A stretch of 64,000 nucleotides of DNA from Amoebophrya sp. A120 (lineage: Eukaryota > Sar > Dinophyceae > Syndiniales > Amoebophryaceae): contig CAJINV010000001.1 of NCBI GenBank assembly GCA_905178155.1, positions 6,357,860 through 6,421,859 of the forward strand, given 5' to 3'. The notes below the pieces were generated by a model. It had not been told where the DNA came from and did no database searches. It worked only from the letters and a program-made list of their open reading frames with translations. The position numbers and the translations under genes are program-made. Every line of letters begins with the position of its first letter. Position 1 is the first letter of the stretch. Shown piece after piece: positions 43,205 to 53,600 of this stretch.

Positions 43205-43771
43205 ATGGATTCCGTTCTTGGGCGCCTGAAAGAGAAGTTTCGCACCGAAGAGCGCTGTTCGGAGCAAAGTTGCTCAGACGACATTCCGGCCGGTGTCGAT
43301 GTAGCGAAGGCGTATCCGCCAACCCGAGCACAAATTGGAAGATGCGCCTGGAGGTACCTGCACACCATGGCAGCAAACTCGGACTTGGACGGCCCTGCAG
43401 CAACTACTTCGGGCACGAGCGCGGCATCTTCTAGCTCCTCATCGTCATCGTACTTCGGAAGTACGACGGCGGCCGGCCGCGCGGCAAAATCCGTTACGTT
43501 TCCCGAAAAGAAGCAGGAATCAATGCGCGACTGGCTCGTGTCGTTTGTGCAGTTCTATCCGTGCAGCCACTGCGCAGAGTCGTTCATCGACATCATTGCG
43601 GAGAAAGCGCCGGACTTCTCATCCCGGGACGCCTACGCACGGTGGTGGGGCTGGGCACACAATCGCGTCCGGGACGATCTCAGTCAGCCAAATTTCGTGG
43701 ATCCAGACAAGGATCTGCAGAAATTGATAGCTATCACAAAAACTGGCGAACAATGGCCACCGCCGAAGTGA
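43205..43771 (+). CDS. Erv1/ALR-family FAD-linked sulfhydryl oxidase
   Basis: 188 aa. The ALR domain is clear: GRCAWRYLHTMAA (helix with the FAD-contacting Trp/His), the active-site disulfide at residues 120-123 in FVQFYPCSHCAESF, and the distal FAD-binding helix WWGWAHNRVRDDLSQP. The enzyme oxidises dithiols and passes electrons from its CXXC via FAD to oxygen or cytochrome c. In mitochondria it drives import of small Cys-motif proteins; viral and secretory versions also exist. A Ser-rich insert of about 45 residues separates the first helix from the CXXC helix. An N-terminal C-X4-C pair (Cys18, Cys23) could be the shuttle disulfide. The start is the ATG after CAAGCAG; the frame is open upstream but without ATG. 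Single exon. Confidence 0.9.
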   Translation: MDSVLGRLKEKFRTEERCSEQSCSDDIPAGVDVAKAYPPTRAQIGRCAWRYLHTMAANSDLDGPAATTSGTSAASSSSSSSSYFGSTTAAGRAAKSVTFPEKKQESMRDWLVSFVQFYPCSHCAESFIDIIAEKAPDFSSRDAYARWWGWAHNRVRDDLSQPNFVDPDKDLQKLIAITKTGEQWPPPK

Positions 43772-44323
43772 AAAGGATCATTTGGGCTTTGGTGCCGTGT
43801 CACTGCTTCGTTATTGGTCATGAAGAACGAAGTTCCATACTCGTGACGCTTTCGCCGTAAATAAAAAGATATATGACCACTAGGACGAGCAAGGAAGCAG
43901 TTTTGGTAACAGTTCTCCCCCTCTCCGTGTCGCTGTTGTAGCACGCAGCTGGTGTTCAATCGCGATCGGCTTGCCCTTCGTTTCGAGCTGCTCCGTCTTC
44001 ATTCGCGTAAAAAGATGAAAGCTTAAACTTCTTCGTCTTCTATCTTCTTTCAGTAGCGAGTTGTTAGAGCAACGCCCACGACCACGAGAGATCGTGCCGG
44101 CGCTCCCCGAGTAACAGTGTGTGTCAGTGAGCGGAAGTTCAAGTTCTTCCTAAATATATGAGTGCTGATCGAGTTCGAGGAGCTTTTTCGATGACATGAT
44201 CGAACAAGGAGATACTACAATCTAAAAGGTTCTATCTGCTAGTCCTCGCCAGGAAATAGGATTCGAGTGCAACTTCAACTCGCGACCGCATCCCGTGCCT
44301 CCATCAGTAAAGATTTAGAAACG
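43772..44323. other. Spacer before the LRR gene
   Basis: No gene seen. It contains a pyrimidine-rich stretch ending TTCTTTCAG at about 44053, which could be a splice or trans-splice acceptor for the LRR gene's 5' UTR. Confidence 0.4.
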
Positions 44324-46463
44324 ATGCCGTCAGGCTCGGGTGGCACGAACAGTGGCTCCCGGCCGGGGACCACGTCCGGGGCTGGAACGACCCGTCGCGT
44401 CAGCAACCCCGAAGAGGAGCTGCAGACCCAGCTACAGCATCTCCTCATCAGTCCAGATGCGGACATCGACCACTTTTTCGAGAATGGGCCGACGTTTCTC
44501 GAAACCTTCCTTGGTCTGCTCCAGGACCGGCTGCACTTCAGGCCCAACGTGATCCACATCCGCGGCGACCGTATTCCCAGCGTGGACAAGTCCAACCGAG
44601 ACCTCGCCAAGGACCTCTTCGAGGCCGCAAAAGTAGAGGGGTTTGCGGGGGAAAAAGACACGCTACGGATCATCGAAAAGTATTTCGACGAAAAAGTCGC
44701 CGTGGACCGCAGTCGCGTGCGTATGGAGGGCGCCCAGTCCTTGCATCCGCAGGACATCCCGGGGACCTACCCGGTCGGGTGGACCAATGAGAACGAGGAG
44801 GAGGAGGACTCGGATGAGTTCGATGTCGACGACATGCCCGGGTTCGTGCACCCGAACACGCGGAAGGCGCTCGCGCGCCTGGGTGCGAAAGACAAGGCGG
44901 ACGCAAAACTGAAGATGCAGGAGAACACGAAGAAGGTATCGATGCTAAAATCCGCCCCAATCGCGGGGAAAGCCAAAGAGTCCTTTTCGGACGACGAACT
45001 CGACTTCAAGGACCTCCTCGCCAAGGTCGGGCAAAACAACCCCTCTTTGACAATGAAGTACGTCTTACCCTTTTTCCAGCATTTGAACTTCGACAACATG
45101 CCGAAACTGACGTTCTTACGAATCCCGAGCAGCTTCGAGCGGTTATCTAGAGTCTCCCTCAACCGGTGCTCTTTAACCTCATTGGCCCCCGACTTGCTGG
45201 CCGCGCCGCAGCTCGAACAGCTCTCGCTGTACAACAACTCCATTTCACGCGTGAAACCTTTCGACCCGTCGCAACACAAGCGAAACAAACAACTGAAGTT
45301 TCTCGGGCTGGGCTCCAACTTCCTCGAAGGCCCGCAGGTAGAGGAAATTTGCGAGTGGTTTTCCGCTTTACTGGTCCTCGACGTGAGCTTCAACTTCGTT
45401 GTCGACCTGGACGCGTTTAACGAAAGTTTGATGAGAATCGACCTGACCGGAAACCCGTTATCGTTCGCACCGGATTTGAAATACCTGCTCGCCGACATGT
45501 TTCCGCGCGCGACGCCACCGGAAACGATTCGGGAATTGGAATCGGGAAAGTTCGCCCAGTCGCTGCTGGGGAAAACGACGGCAACAATGACGCAAACTTT
45601 GAAAGCAGCGGAAGATGACGAACCACAAACAATTCAGCTGGACAGCATTGCGCACAAGGTACAACTGGAGACTAAGCTTCCTGATATGGCTGTGCTTGTT
45701 TTTCTCATTCTTCGCTCTTGATGAACGTGCCTTATGCACATCTTTTACTGCGCCTTACTTGAACTTTATCATGAAGCTTCAGCTTCTTGACGTTGACCTT
45801 GACTACATGATTCATTGGCAATAAAAACTACCACAACGTCAGCCCGTTCCAGTGAAGATGACGGTTGTCTCCGGGTCGAACTTGCACCTGCTTTCCACCG
45901 ACACTGAAGTGCTTTCCGCGGGGAACCTCCACTTGAAAATAGACGTACCCGATTCCACCTCCCCACCAGTCTACATCCCGCTCACCACTACGGGCGACGT
46001 TCCCGACCTCGCGGCTCTCTCCGCCGCGGTCCAAGACCCGGAGCAAGATAATCCAGAAAGTTCCCAACTTGCATTCGACACGAATACGACGGAATGGACC
46101 GACGTCTATTCCCCGGCGCAAATCTGCAGCTGGATTGTCGGCGTGCCCTACATCGAAATTGGTTATTCCCGCTCGCCAAGTGAGGAGGAAGTGGCAGCAG
46201 TTGAGGCGGAGCAGGCGGAAAACCCCGACGCACCGGCGCCAAACCGCATCGCGAAGTACTTCACGCCGTTCGCCGGCGCTAGCATCGACGTGCAGCGGTG
46301 GCTGTGGGATCCCAGAAAGCCGCTGAACAATTTGTGCACTCCGCTGGTATTGTGCCCGGACTGCAACTTGCCGAAAAACCGAATGCCGCATTTGAGGGCG
46401 GTGCAGGGACCGCCGGGTATGCAGTTGCATTTGAAGATGTTGCTCGACTACAGTGCGTGCTGA
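44324..46463 (+). CDS. Leucine-rich-repeat protein, two exons, 651 aa
   Basis: Exon 1 (44324-45658) and exon 2 (45843-46463) join at phase 0 with a GTACAA donor. The N-terminal part has a helical domain (ELQTQLQHLLISPDADIDHF) and an acidic linker. From about residue 262 to 400 there are five or six leucine-rich repeats (LSRVSLNRCSLTSL; LEQLSLYNNSISRV; LKFLGLGSNFLEG; LLVLDVSFNFVVDL; LMRIDLTGNPLSF) ending with a cap-like NPLSFAPDLKYLL. The C-terminal 200 residues are of mixed composition and unrecognised. The layout resembles LRR proteins of cilia and axonemes such as LRRC43, but I cannot prove that membership. The frame is open upstream of the ATG to a GTG at 44267, without another ATG. Confidence 0.75.
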
Positions 46464-46964
46464 GGGATTATTTTGTGCCTGTCAGGAAGGAGCTGCAAGC
46501 TGTGACGAGCTGCTTGGCGGCTTTTGGCACCTGACGAGCACCAGGCCGAGTCAATTCGAAACTAATGACAGTCGAGGTATGATAGAATATGAAGCAATGT
46601 TGTAGCAATCCAATCGCAATCGATGTGGATGTTGCACCAGAGTAAACACACTTATAATTTTGTAGATGCAATTTTCGTCTACGCGGCCAGTTTTTTCAGA
46701 TCTTTCGCCTATGATGCCTGCATCGGCTCGCTTTGAAAAGCGAAAGTGTGCAGCTGGCAACAGCAATGGTGATAGTGCTGTTCTGGCGAATGAAGATCAA
46801 GTACATCTTTATTTTGCTTGCGCTGACTCATTGGTGTCCGTACTTCTGTAGCGGCCGTATCCTATCATCAAGATCTCTTTATTTTAACGTTGAGATACAG
46901 ATCCAATTTTTCCTTTTTGGATCAACGGCGGTTGCACTACTTAGCGCTGTGAATATTTCCTTCA
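46464..46964. other. Spacer with a short unplaced frame
   Basis: An ATG directly after TTTTGTAG at 46666 opens 61 codons (MQFSSTRPVFSDLSPMMPAS ...) with a GTACAT donor-like site after LANEDQ. No partner exon could be joined. Otherwise empty. Confidence 0.35.
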
Positions 46965-47303
46965 ATGATCGTCCGCCGCAAGATGATGAAGATCGCAGCA
47001 TTTCTGATCATCACCTTCTCTGCACAATTACTAGAACTAAAATTGCAACTAGTTTCTGGGACTTCCAATTCGCCAGCAGCTTATTACGAACTACTTCTCA
47101 ATCACGATCACCTAAGATTACCTTCCACCTTTGTAGAACTTCGACTTCGCAGCGACAACTCCAATTTCTACATCCGATTTTTTCGAATCAACTATCGAGT
47201 CAGTACATGGGGCGAAACATGGTATAGATGGTACAAGTACTCAAATTTAAGTTGTGCTGATGAAGAGCCCCAGGCCCAGCCAGTACTGATTGGCACTAAT
47301 TAA
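46965..47303 (+). CDS. Candidate small secreted protein, 112 aa
   Basis: ATG opens MIVRRKMMKIAAFLIITFSA, a textbook-shaped signal peptide (basic n-region, hydrophobic h-region). A hydrophilic mature part follows, containing YYELLLNHDHLRLPSTFVEL and STWGETWYRWYKYS, to a TAA. No Cys framework or family is evident. An overlapping longer frame (46733-47227) lacks any such features. A chance ORF remains possible. It lies 48 nt before the THOC3-like gene. Confidence 0.4.
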   Translation: MIVRRKMMKIAAFLIITFSAQLLELKLQLVSGTSNSPAAYYELLLNHDHLRLPSTFVELRLRSDNSNFYIRFFRINYRVSTWGETWYRWYKYSNLSCADEEPQAQPVLIGTN

Positions 47304-47351
47304 GTACCGAATTAGTCCTCGTTGTAGATGAAGGACGAGTAGAGCGTCAAC

Positions 47352-49541
47352 ATGTCTCACTACTATGGTGGCGGCTACGGCCGCGGCGGCGGGGGAGGGC
47401 GATATGAGGGAAACCAAAGTTCCGAGAACACCGTCACGCTGCCCAGTCTTTCGGACCCCTTTATTCGGCAGGCCATCGCTGCTCCCGTCGCGCCCTCCGT
47501 GAACTTTGCGCCAAACCAGCACATCAAGCTCGGTGTCATGAAATACAAAGTCATCTTTGGTACGTCATGAAAAGACTGTTTATCCTCTTTTTACGGTTAA
47601 GCAGCGCTGTAGCATATCCGAATTTTTCCTCGCACAGAATTCCACTTGTTTTTCTGCACGACATAGACGCATGTATGAAATGCCATTCTACTACATTAAA
47701 AACGACCACTCAGATTTCGTTTCTAGTGCCCACGATATGTGGCGAACCGAGTACAGTGCGAAGGAGCAGGGTCGGGGTTCCGAACAGAACGTGGCCGAGC
47801 GGCACGTCCGGGATTTCCGCAGCGCGATAAAAGGCTGCAGCCGGAAGAAGGTGAAAAGTATCGACTGGAACCCTGATGGGACGCAGCTTCTATACGGGTT
47901 TAACGACGGAACCATACGGATTTACGACGCGGAAAAGCTCGAGCTTGTCGCGACATATGGGGATTCCAGTACACGACTTTGAGTCTTGATATTTCACGTA
48001 GTTCTGGCACTCTTCTTACTTTTTCTTTTTGAGTCCATTCGCGACCTCACCTCGTCGTCGTCTTGTCAACTGCTATCCTTCCCACGTCGCATCACAGGTA
48101 GCCGTAGAGCCGCGAACAACGATTTCTGCTCCGGTTGCTTCGATCCAGTGTTCGGCACCGTTACGTGCGTGAGCGAAACCGGCCGGCTGGTCATCTACGA
48201 CCCCCGCACGCCGCCGTCGAAGTCCGCGAGCAGCTCCGAGCCGATAACCAGTCTGCACGACGCGGATCTGACGAAGACAAACTCCCACATGACCAACTTT
48301 TCGGAGGTCCAGGCCAGTCCTTGTGGCGGCGAATACGCGATCCACACCGCGGGACACCGCATCCACTTTCTCACCCGAGATTTCGACCCGGAAATCCAGA
48401 AGCAAAACAAGTTTGTCCTCCGGCTTCCCTACCAAGCGATGGACTTCAGCCACGCAGTCTCGAAAGTGGACAAAGCGGAGCGGGAAGCGGAAAACGCGGG
48501 CGGTGACGGCAGCTCAGCGAAAATTGACGTCGGGGAAGGCGAGATGGACGGTTCCGCACTAAACTCGTTCACGTTCAGTACAGACGGAGCAAACATCTAC
48601 ACAGCGCACCAAAGCGGAAACATACAGATGCACAAGGTATTTCTCCCTTACAGCTCGACAACGCGTCTAGTTTTTCGCATGAAAAGCGCAATCTGTGTTT
48701 GCGATAGCTTTCAGTTTCAGAAGATGAAAGCGACAATAGGTACGAGTATCAATATTCGAATGGCGAAGGTTTCGGCATTTTTTTCGATTTTTATGCGACT
48801 GCATACTGCAAAGAATAAGAAACCTTGCAGCTTACCTTCTTGCTTTCATATTTTATTCCTACACTCTGGCTACAACAGCTCGCCAACCCGCGCGGTCCCC
48901 GACAGGGCGGGTGGCACTCGCGCACCAAGACCTGGCAAGCGCACCGCGGCCCGGTGTCATGTGTCACGACGGGCGGCGACTTGCTCGCGACGGCCGGTTT
49001 TGACAACGAAGTACGCATCTGGGACGCAACCAACCCGACACAGTGTCTGAACAGCTGCATCCAGGGCGTGCAGCCCGTGTCCAACATGAGTTTCAACTAC
49101 GATTGCAACGTCCTCGCCCTCGGTTTCGGTCCCCCGACCGGCCAGGAGCGCATCCGGCAGCACCACCTGAAGTTAATCGGCGCCGCGAACGCGGGCTCGT
49201 CGGCCCAGCGCCAGGCCGAGATGCTCTACGAGAAGAACATCGTGTTTCTGCACCCGCGGACCGGCGAGCCGTACTTCCACGGCGACGCCGCGAACAGCGA
49301 CAACCCCCTGTCCCTCCCCGGGGCGACGACCTGTATGAAATGGAACCCCGTGAAGAATGTGCTGGCCTTTTCGATGCTCGAAAGCCAGTTCTCCGACTCC
49401 CTCCCGGATGAGTCCACGGGATCACGGGGAAACTCCGCCTACAACAGTCGACTAACGCCCGTCACACTGAAAAACTCTATGTGCCAGGTGTTGCGCTTAC
49501 CAGAAGTAAAAACACAAGATCCAGAAGACGACGTCTTTTGA
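47352..49541 (+). CDS. THOC3: THOC3/TEX1-like WD40 protein, four exons, 554 aa
   Basis: Exons 47352-47559, 47714-47968, 48098-48636 and 48879-49541 join in phase. Donors are GTACGT, GTACAC and GTATTT. A Gly/Arg-rich start (SHYYGGGYGRGGGGGR) precedes six to seven WD-type blades: VKSIDWNPDGTQLLYGFNDG, FCSGCFDPVFGTVTCVSE, FSEVQASPCGGEYAIHTAG, LNSFTFSTDGANIYTAHQSG, VSCVTTGGDLLATAGFDNEV, VSNMSFNYDCNVLALGF and CMKWNPVKNVLAFSMLE. The order and spacing match THOC3/TEX1, including the blade before the end with NPVKNVLAF and the short final strand with a LP end. THOC3 is part of THO/TREX, which couples transcription to mRNA export. It is longer than the human protein because of inserts between blades. 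A different WD40 family cannot be excluded. Confidence 0.75.
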
Positions 49542-50690
49542 GATTTTTTTGGAACGACAATGAACTGCTGCTAAAAATACGCACCTCCTCCTGTGTCATT
49601 CACTTCTCAGCGAGCAAACAGTGTCGACAATGGCCACGAAGTCGAAAGTACAAGTAGTGCCACGAAGAACTTAAAACTTCCTCTGCCTTTCGGCATCAGC
49701 ATGACCTGGATAAAAGCCCTCTTCGTACTATTAGCCGGCAAGAAAGCCGCTCGATCGTGTTCGTGTTGAGGCCGCATATCCTCCTATTTCATTCGTACTT
49801 CTCTCGTCGTGGTGGCGGTGCGCATCGCCGTGCATGTTCAGTCTAAATGTTTGTTTACTTAATAGTGAGTCTTGGTCAATCACGTCAAGAACTACGTTCC
49901 CGCTCTTCGTCTATTTCGTCATTCTTTTTTATCGTACTATGCTTGCAGAAAGACCTAGTTTTTGATCTTCCTTGTCATCGACATCGTCCGCCTCTCGTTC
50001 TTTCAAGATCGTACAAATCTCCACGGCCTTCATTTGTCGTCCATCGCCAGCTCTTTCTCTTTCACACGCTTACGCCCAGAGCCGAGCATTTGCGCAATCA
50101 TGACGTGAAGAACGTACTACACATAGAAATCGTACGATGAAAGAACAAGTTGAAGTTAGTTGTACATAGATATAGCGGGTGCTGCTGCTGCAGTCTTTAA
50201 GCGTGCTTTTCCTTATGGTTATGCTGACAATAGAAATGGAAACACTACTTACTTCTTCACAGGACCCTCATCAAGAAAATAAGTACCATATCCTGATTAC
50301 TTTAACTTTACCCTATCCCTATATTTTCGCTTGACATTTATCAGCCCTAATAGCGTCCCCTGCCATTTCAACTACCCAGTCTGCTTTTAGTTTTACTGCT
50401 CTTCAACATGATGCTCTGTAACCCCTCCACAATGCTTTCTGCGCAATTCATCTTGAGTTGTTGTGCTTGTGATTTCTCATTCTAGTGACTCTATATTCTT
50501 TCCTATTGTGTTGAGCAAGATGGTTTGACCCAGGCTCTCTTCTTCCTTGACCTTGTTCTTTGTCAAGACCAAGGCATTTGCGCCTGCGTAGCAATACCCT
50601 GCTCTGACCGCGACTCGGAGAAGTTGCCAGAATAGCCCAGGCTTGAAGAACCTATACACGACCACCGCGAACAAATACAAACCAGCAACG
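49542..50690. other. Spacer before the giant LRR/EF-hand gene
   Basis: A plus-strand frame at 49847-50140 is Ser-rich and probably chance. On the minus strand a frame at 50640-50477 contains LTKNKVKEEESLGQTILLN after an acceptor-like GTGTATAG, but it lacks a start, and its upstream exon would have to lie inside the next plus-strand gene. The plus-strand 5' UTR of that gene probably occupies the last 100 nt. Confidence 0.4.
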
Positions 50691-53600
50691 ATGGCGGTGG
50701 TGAACTCCGTCTCCGCGGCGGACTACGCCAAGCAGCAGCAGCAGACCGAGCAGCAGCTCATCAAGAAGCTCGCTGCGAAGCAGGGCGATTTCAACTCCGT
50801 GTCTCTGAATCCCGCCGACACGATGTACCTTTTTACCAACGAAAACGATTGGCCCTTCGGGATCCCCCACGTCACCTGCTTCCGCGACGCGAAGGTCGAC
50901 GTGGGCGCGTACTTTGGTTTAAAGGCTGCGTGCGCGAGGACCGCCGAACACATCATTACCGGCTATTCAGCAGCGTCCAAGCTGGAGAATTTGTCGGCCA
51001 GTGCGCTCGTGAAGGCCGGGGACATTGTCGAGGACGACGTCAAGGCACCCACGGTGTTGGGAAGAGGTACTGATAGCGAAATCAATCATTTTGAAGTCGC
51101 TTGCATCTGCTTCTCCTTCTGCATTTTTGCTATGGTCGTTTCTTTTTATTTCTGACTCTCAAAGAACTCGTCAAATAATATCATGCTCGTTCGTCGACAT
51201 AATTCTTCAATGCGTCTGCTCAAACGTACGAACTCGGCGAATTCAAAAATCAACCACATCCACAACCACAGGAAAATCCCACGGCGCCGGTATGAAGAGG
51301 ATGGGCACGACGCCCGACCTGCTCCAATCTCACGACAAGCTTGCAATGGACTTGGCCGGCGATAAGAAGAGCACTGCTTTCGCGATGCCCAACACGACCC
51401 CGGCGGCCAAGGCAATCGCGCGGAAAGAGAACGAGGAAAAGCGGCTTCGAGAGCGGGAGAGAACGCTGATTGGCACGCTCGAGAGCACGAAAGGCGAGAA
51501 CGTTGAGAAGAAACAAGCCTCGGCGTCTGCCGTCGTGGGGCTTCTAGGCGAGAAGAAATCCCCTTTGGCTAGGAAACCCCAGAAGGAGCAGACGCTGGCA
51601 CAGAGACAGAAAACCGCGTTGCTAAAACTGAACATGCGGGGTATGGCCATGCGCGGCCAGGAGATGGGCGAGGTGGCGATGCACGCGAAGCAGTTTGCCC
51701 GTGAAGTGATGCAGTTCGCTCTGAAGGCCGAGACGCAGCGGAACCAGGCCAAGGAAGGCACCGCGGACTTTTTTAGTATGGAAAACAAGGATACGCTGAA
51801 CCTGTCAGTTGATGGGTCCACCGGAGTGAAGGAAGCAGCTGAGGAACGCAACCCGCTGGCAGCGTCGTCCCGTGCCCCGCTGGAAAAGGCCTTTTGGGAA
51901 GGGTACCGACTCTCGAATGCGCACGCGGATTTCTGTCTCCTCGAGGAGTCCAACACAAAAGCGAGCACCTACGGCGAGATCCAGTCGGAGCGAATCCTCG
52001 AGGACACGAACATTCGTGGCATGGAATTCTCGCGGAAAGACCCGCGCGCTGCGCGCATCGACACCATCACCTTCGCCGCGCAGAAGGACATGGCCCGACG
52101 CGAGGGGATTTCCGAGGCGGTGGCGGCCATGGCCGACAAAATGGCGTCCGGGGGCGGCTTGTTGACGAAAGAAACGGTCTCCGGGGACGGAACCAATGTC
52201 ACCGTGCAGAGAACCAAAAAGAGGTGGCGCGAGGAGGACCAGGTTGCTTCGAAGCGCATGCACCGGAGTGCGACTCTAGGCACCGAGGGTTTGTTTGGAG
52301 ACTTGAAGATGGCCGGTAGCGACTTCCCGCGCGGGTTCGCCACCAGTTCGAGCCACTGCCCGAAGAAAAAGGGCAATCTGGACCTAAAGAGCGTCAAGAA
52401 GGATATCCACGAATATGGTTTAGCCGAGCAGTTCGCGACAAACCAGGCGTCTCAAGAGAAGGTGCAAGTGTACCGTGGTGGGGAACGCAAATCACTGTTC
52501 AAGAGCCGGGTCAAAGCAGAGCAGTTTATCGTACCGTTAGTGAGCAAGGACAAAACGCTGCGAAAATTCCTGACCGATACCTCTTTGACCGAGGGCGTGG
52601 CGTCCAAAGTTGCCGCGCAGGTTCGCTACAAAGAGATGCTGCGGGAGCATGATGTGGAGAAGGAGCTCGATACGCTGTTGGAAGTAGGCTCCGAAGCCAT
52701 CGCGGAGGACCCGGCGGCCGCCGAACAGAGGCTAGATTTGGAGAAGCGACAAGTGGAGCTGTGTCCGGTCCCCGCCGAGCGAACAAGGCCGGTGGACCAC
52801 GAGTCGTTCGAAAAGTCTATGGCGGAGAAAGCAGAGGCGAACGAGGCCGCCGAGTTGGAGGCGAAAGCCGCGGCCGACAAGAAGGCTGCGGAAGAGGCAC
52901 AGAGTACCATGTCAGACGCGATGCGGAAGAAAATGGAGGCCAAATTTGCCGCGGCAATGGCGGAACAGCAAACCCAGGAGTTTCTCGAGGAAAACGAGGC
53001 GGAGCGGGAGGCCCGGCTCGCCAAGCAGAAAAAGTTTCTGGCCGACGAGGAGATGCGGCTCAGCCACCGCCGGTTCTTCCCGCACTACGAGGAACTGAAG
53101 AAGGCGGACCGGGTGAAGTTTCACATCTCGCAGAGGAGTCTGGCAGAGCGGATGGCCGTCGGCGACCCAAAGAAGACGAGGCAGATTCAGTTCTCCTACG
53201 GCCGCAACATGCCCTGCTTAGCTCCGAGCAACGAGGAAGTCGCGATCAGCTATTTGAACCGCAAAGTGCGCCAGCAAAAGAACATCGAGCGCAAGCAGGG
53301 CGACCCTTTTGCGGGCGAAGTGCACCTCGAGAACGGGGAGGAAGCGGAAATGCTGCGCGGCTTTGGCGACGGGTTTCTGGGCGGGAATTTCGACCCGACG
53401 CCGGACAATTTGGGTGAGGTTTATCCAAACCCGAAAGATGCGGATAAAATGAGCGCCCGGCAGAAAATGATGTACAATCACGATAAATTTTCGGGGAAGA
53501 AATTTGGCTTCGACCCGCTCCCGCATGATCCGAAAAAGGGTTCGAAACTTCCGCCAAATCAGGTCGTGAAAATGGGCAGGACGAATTCCCGTAGTTTAGC

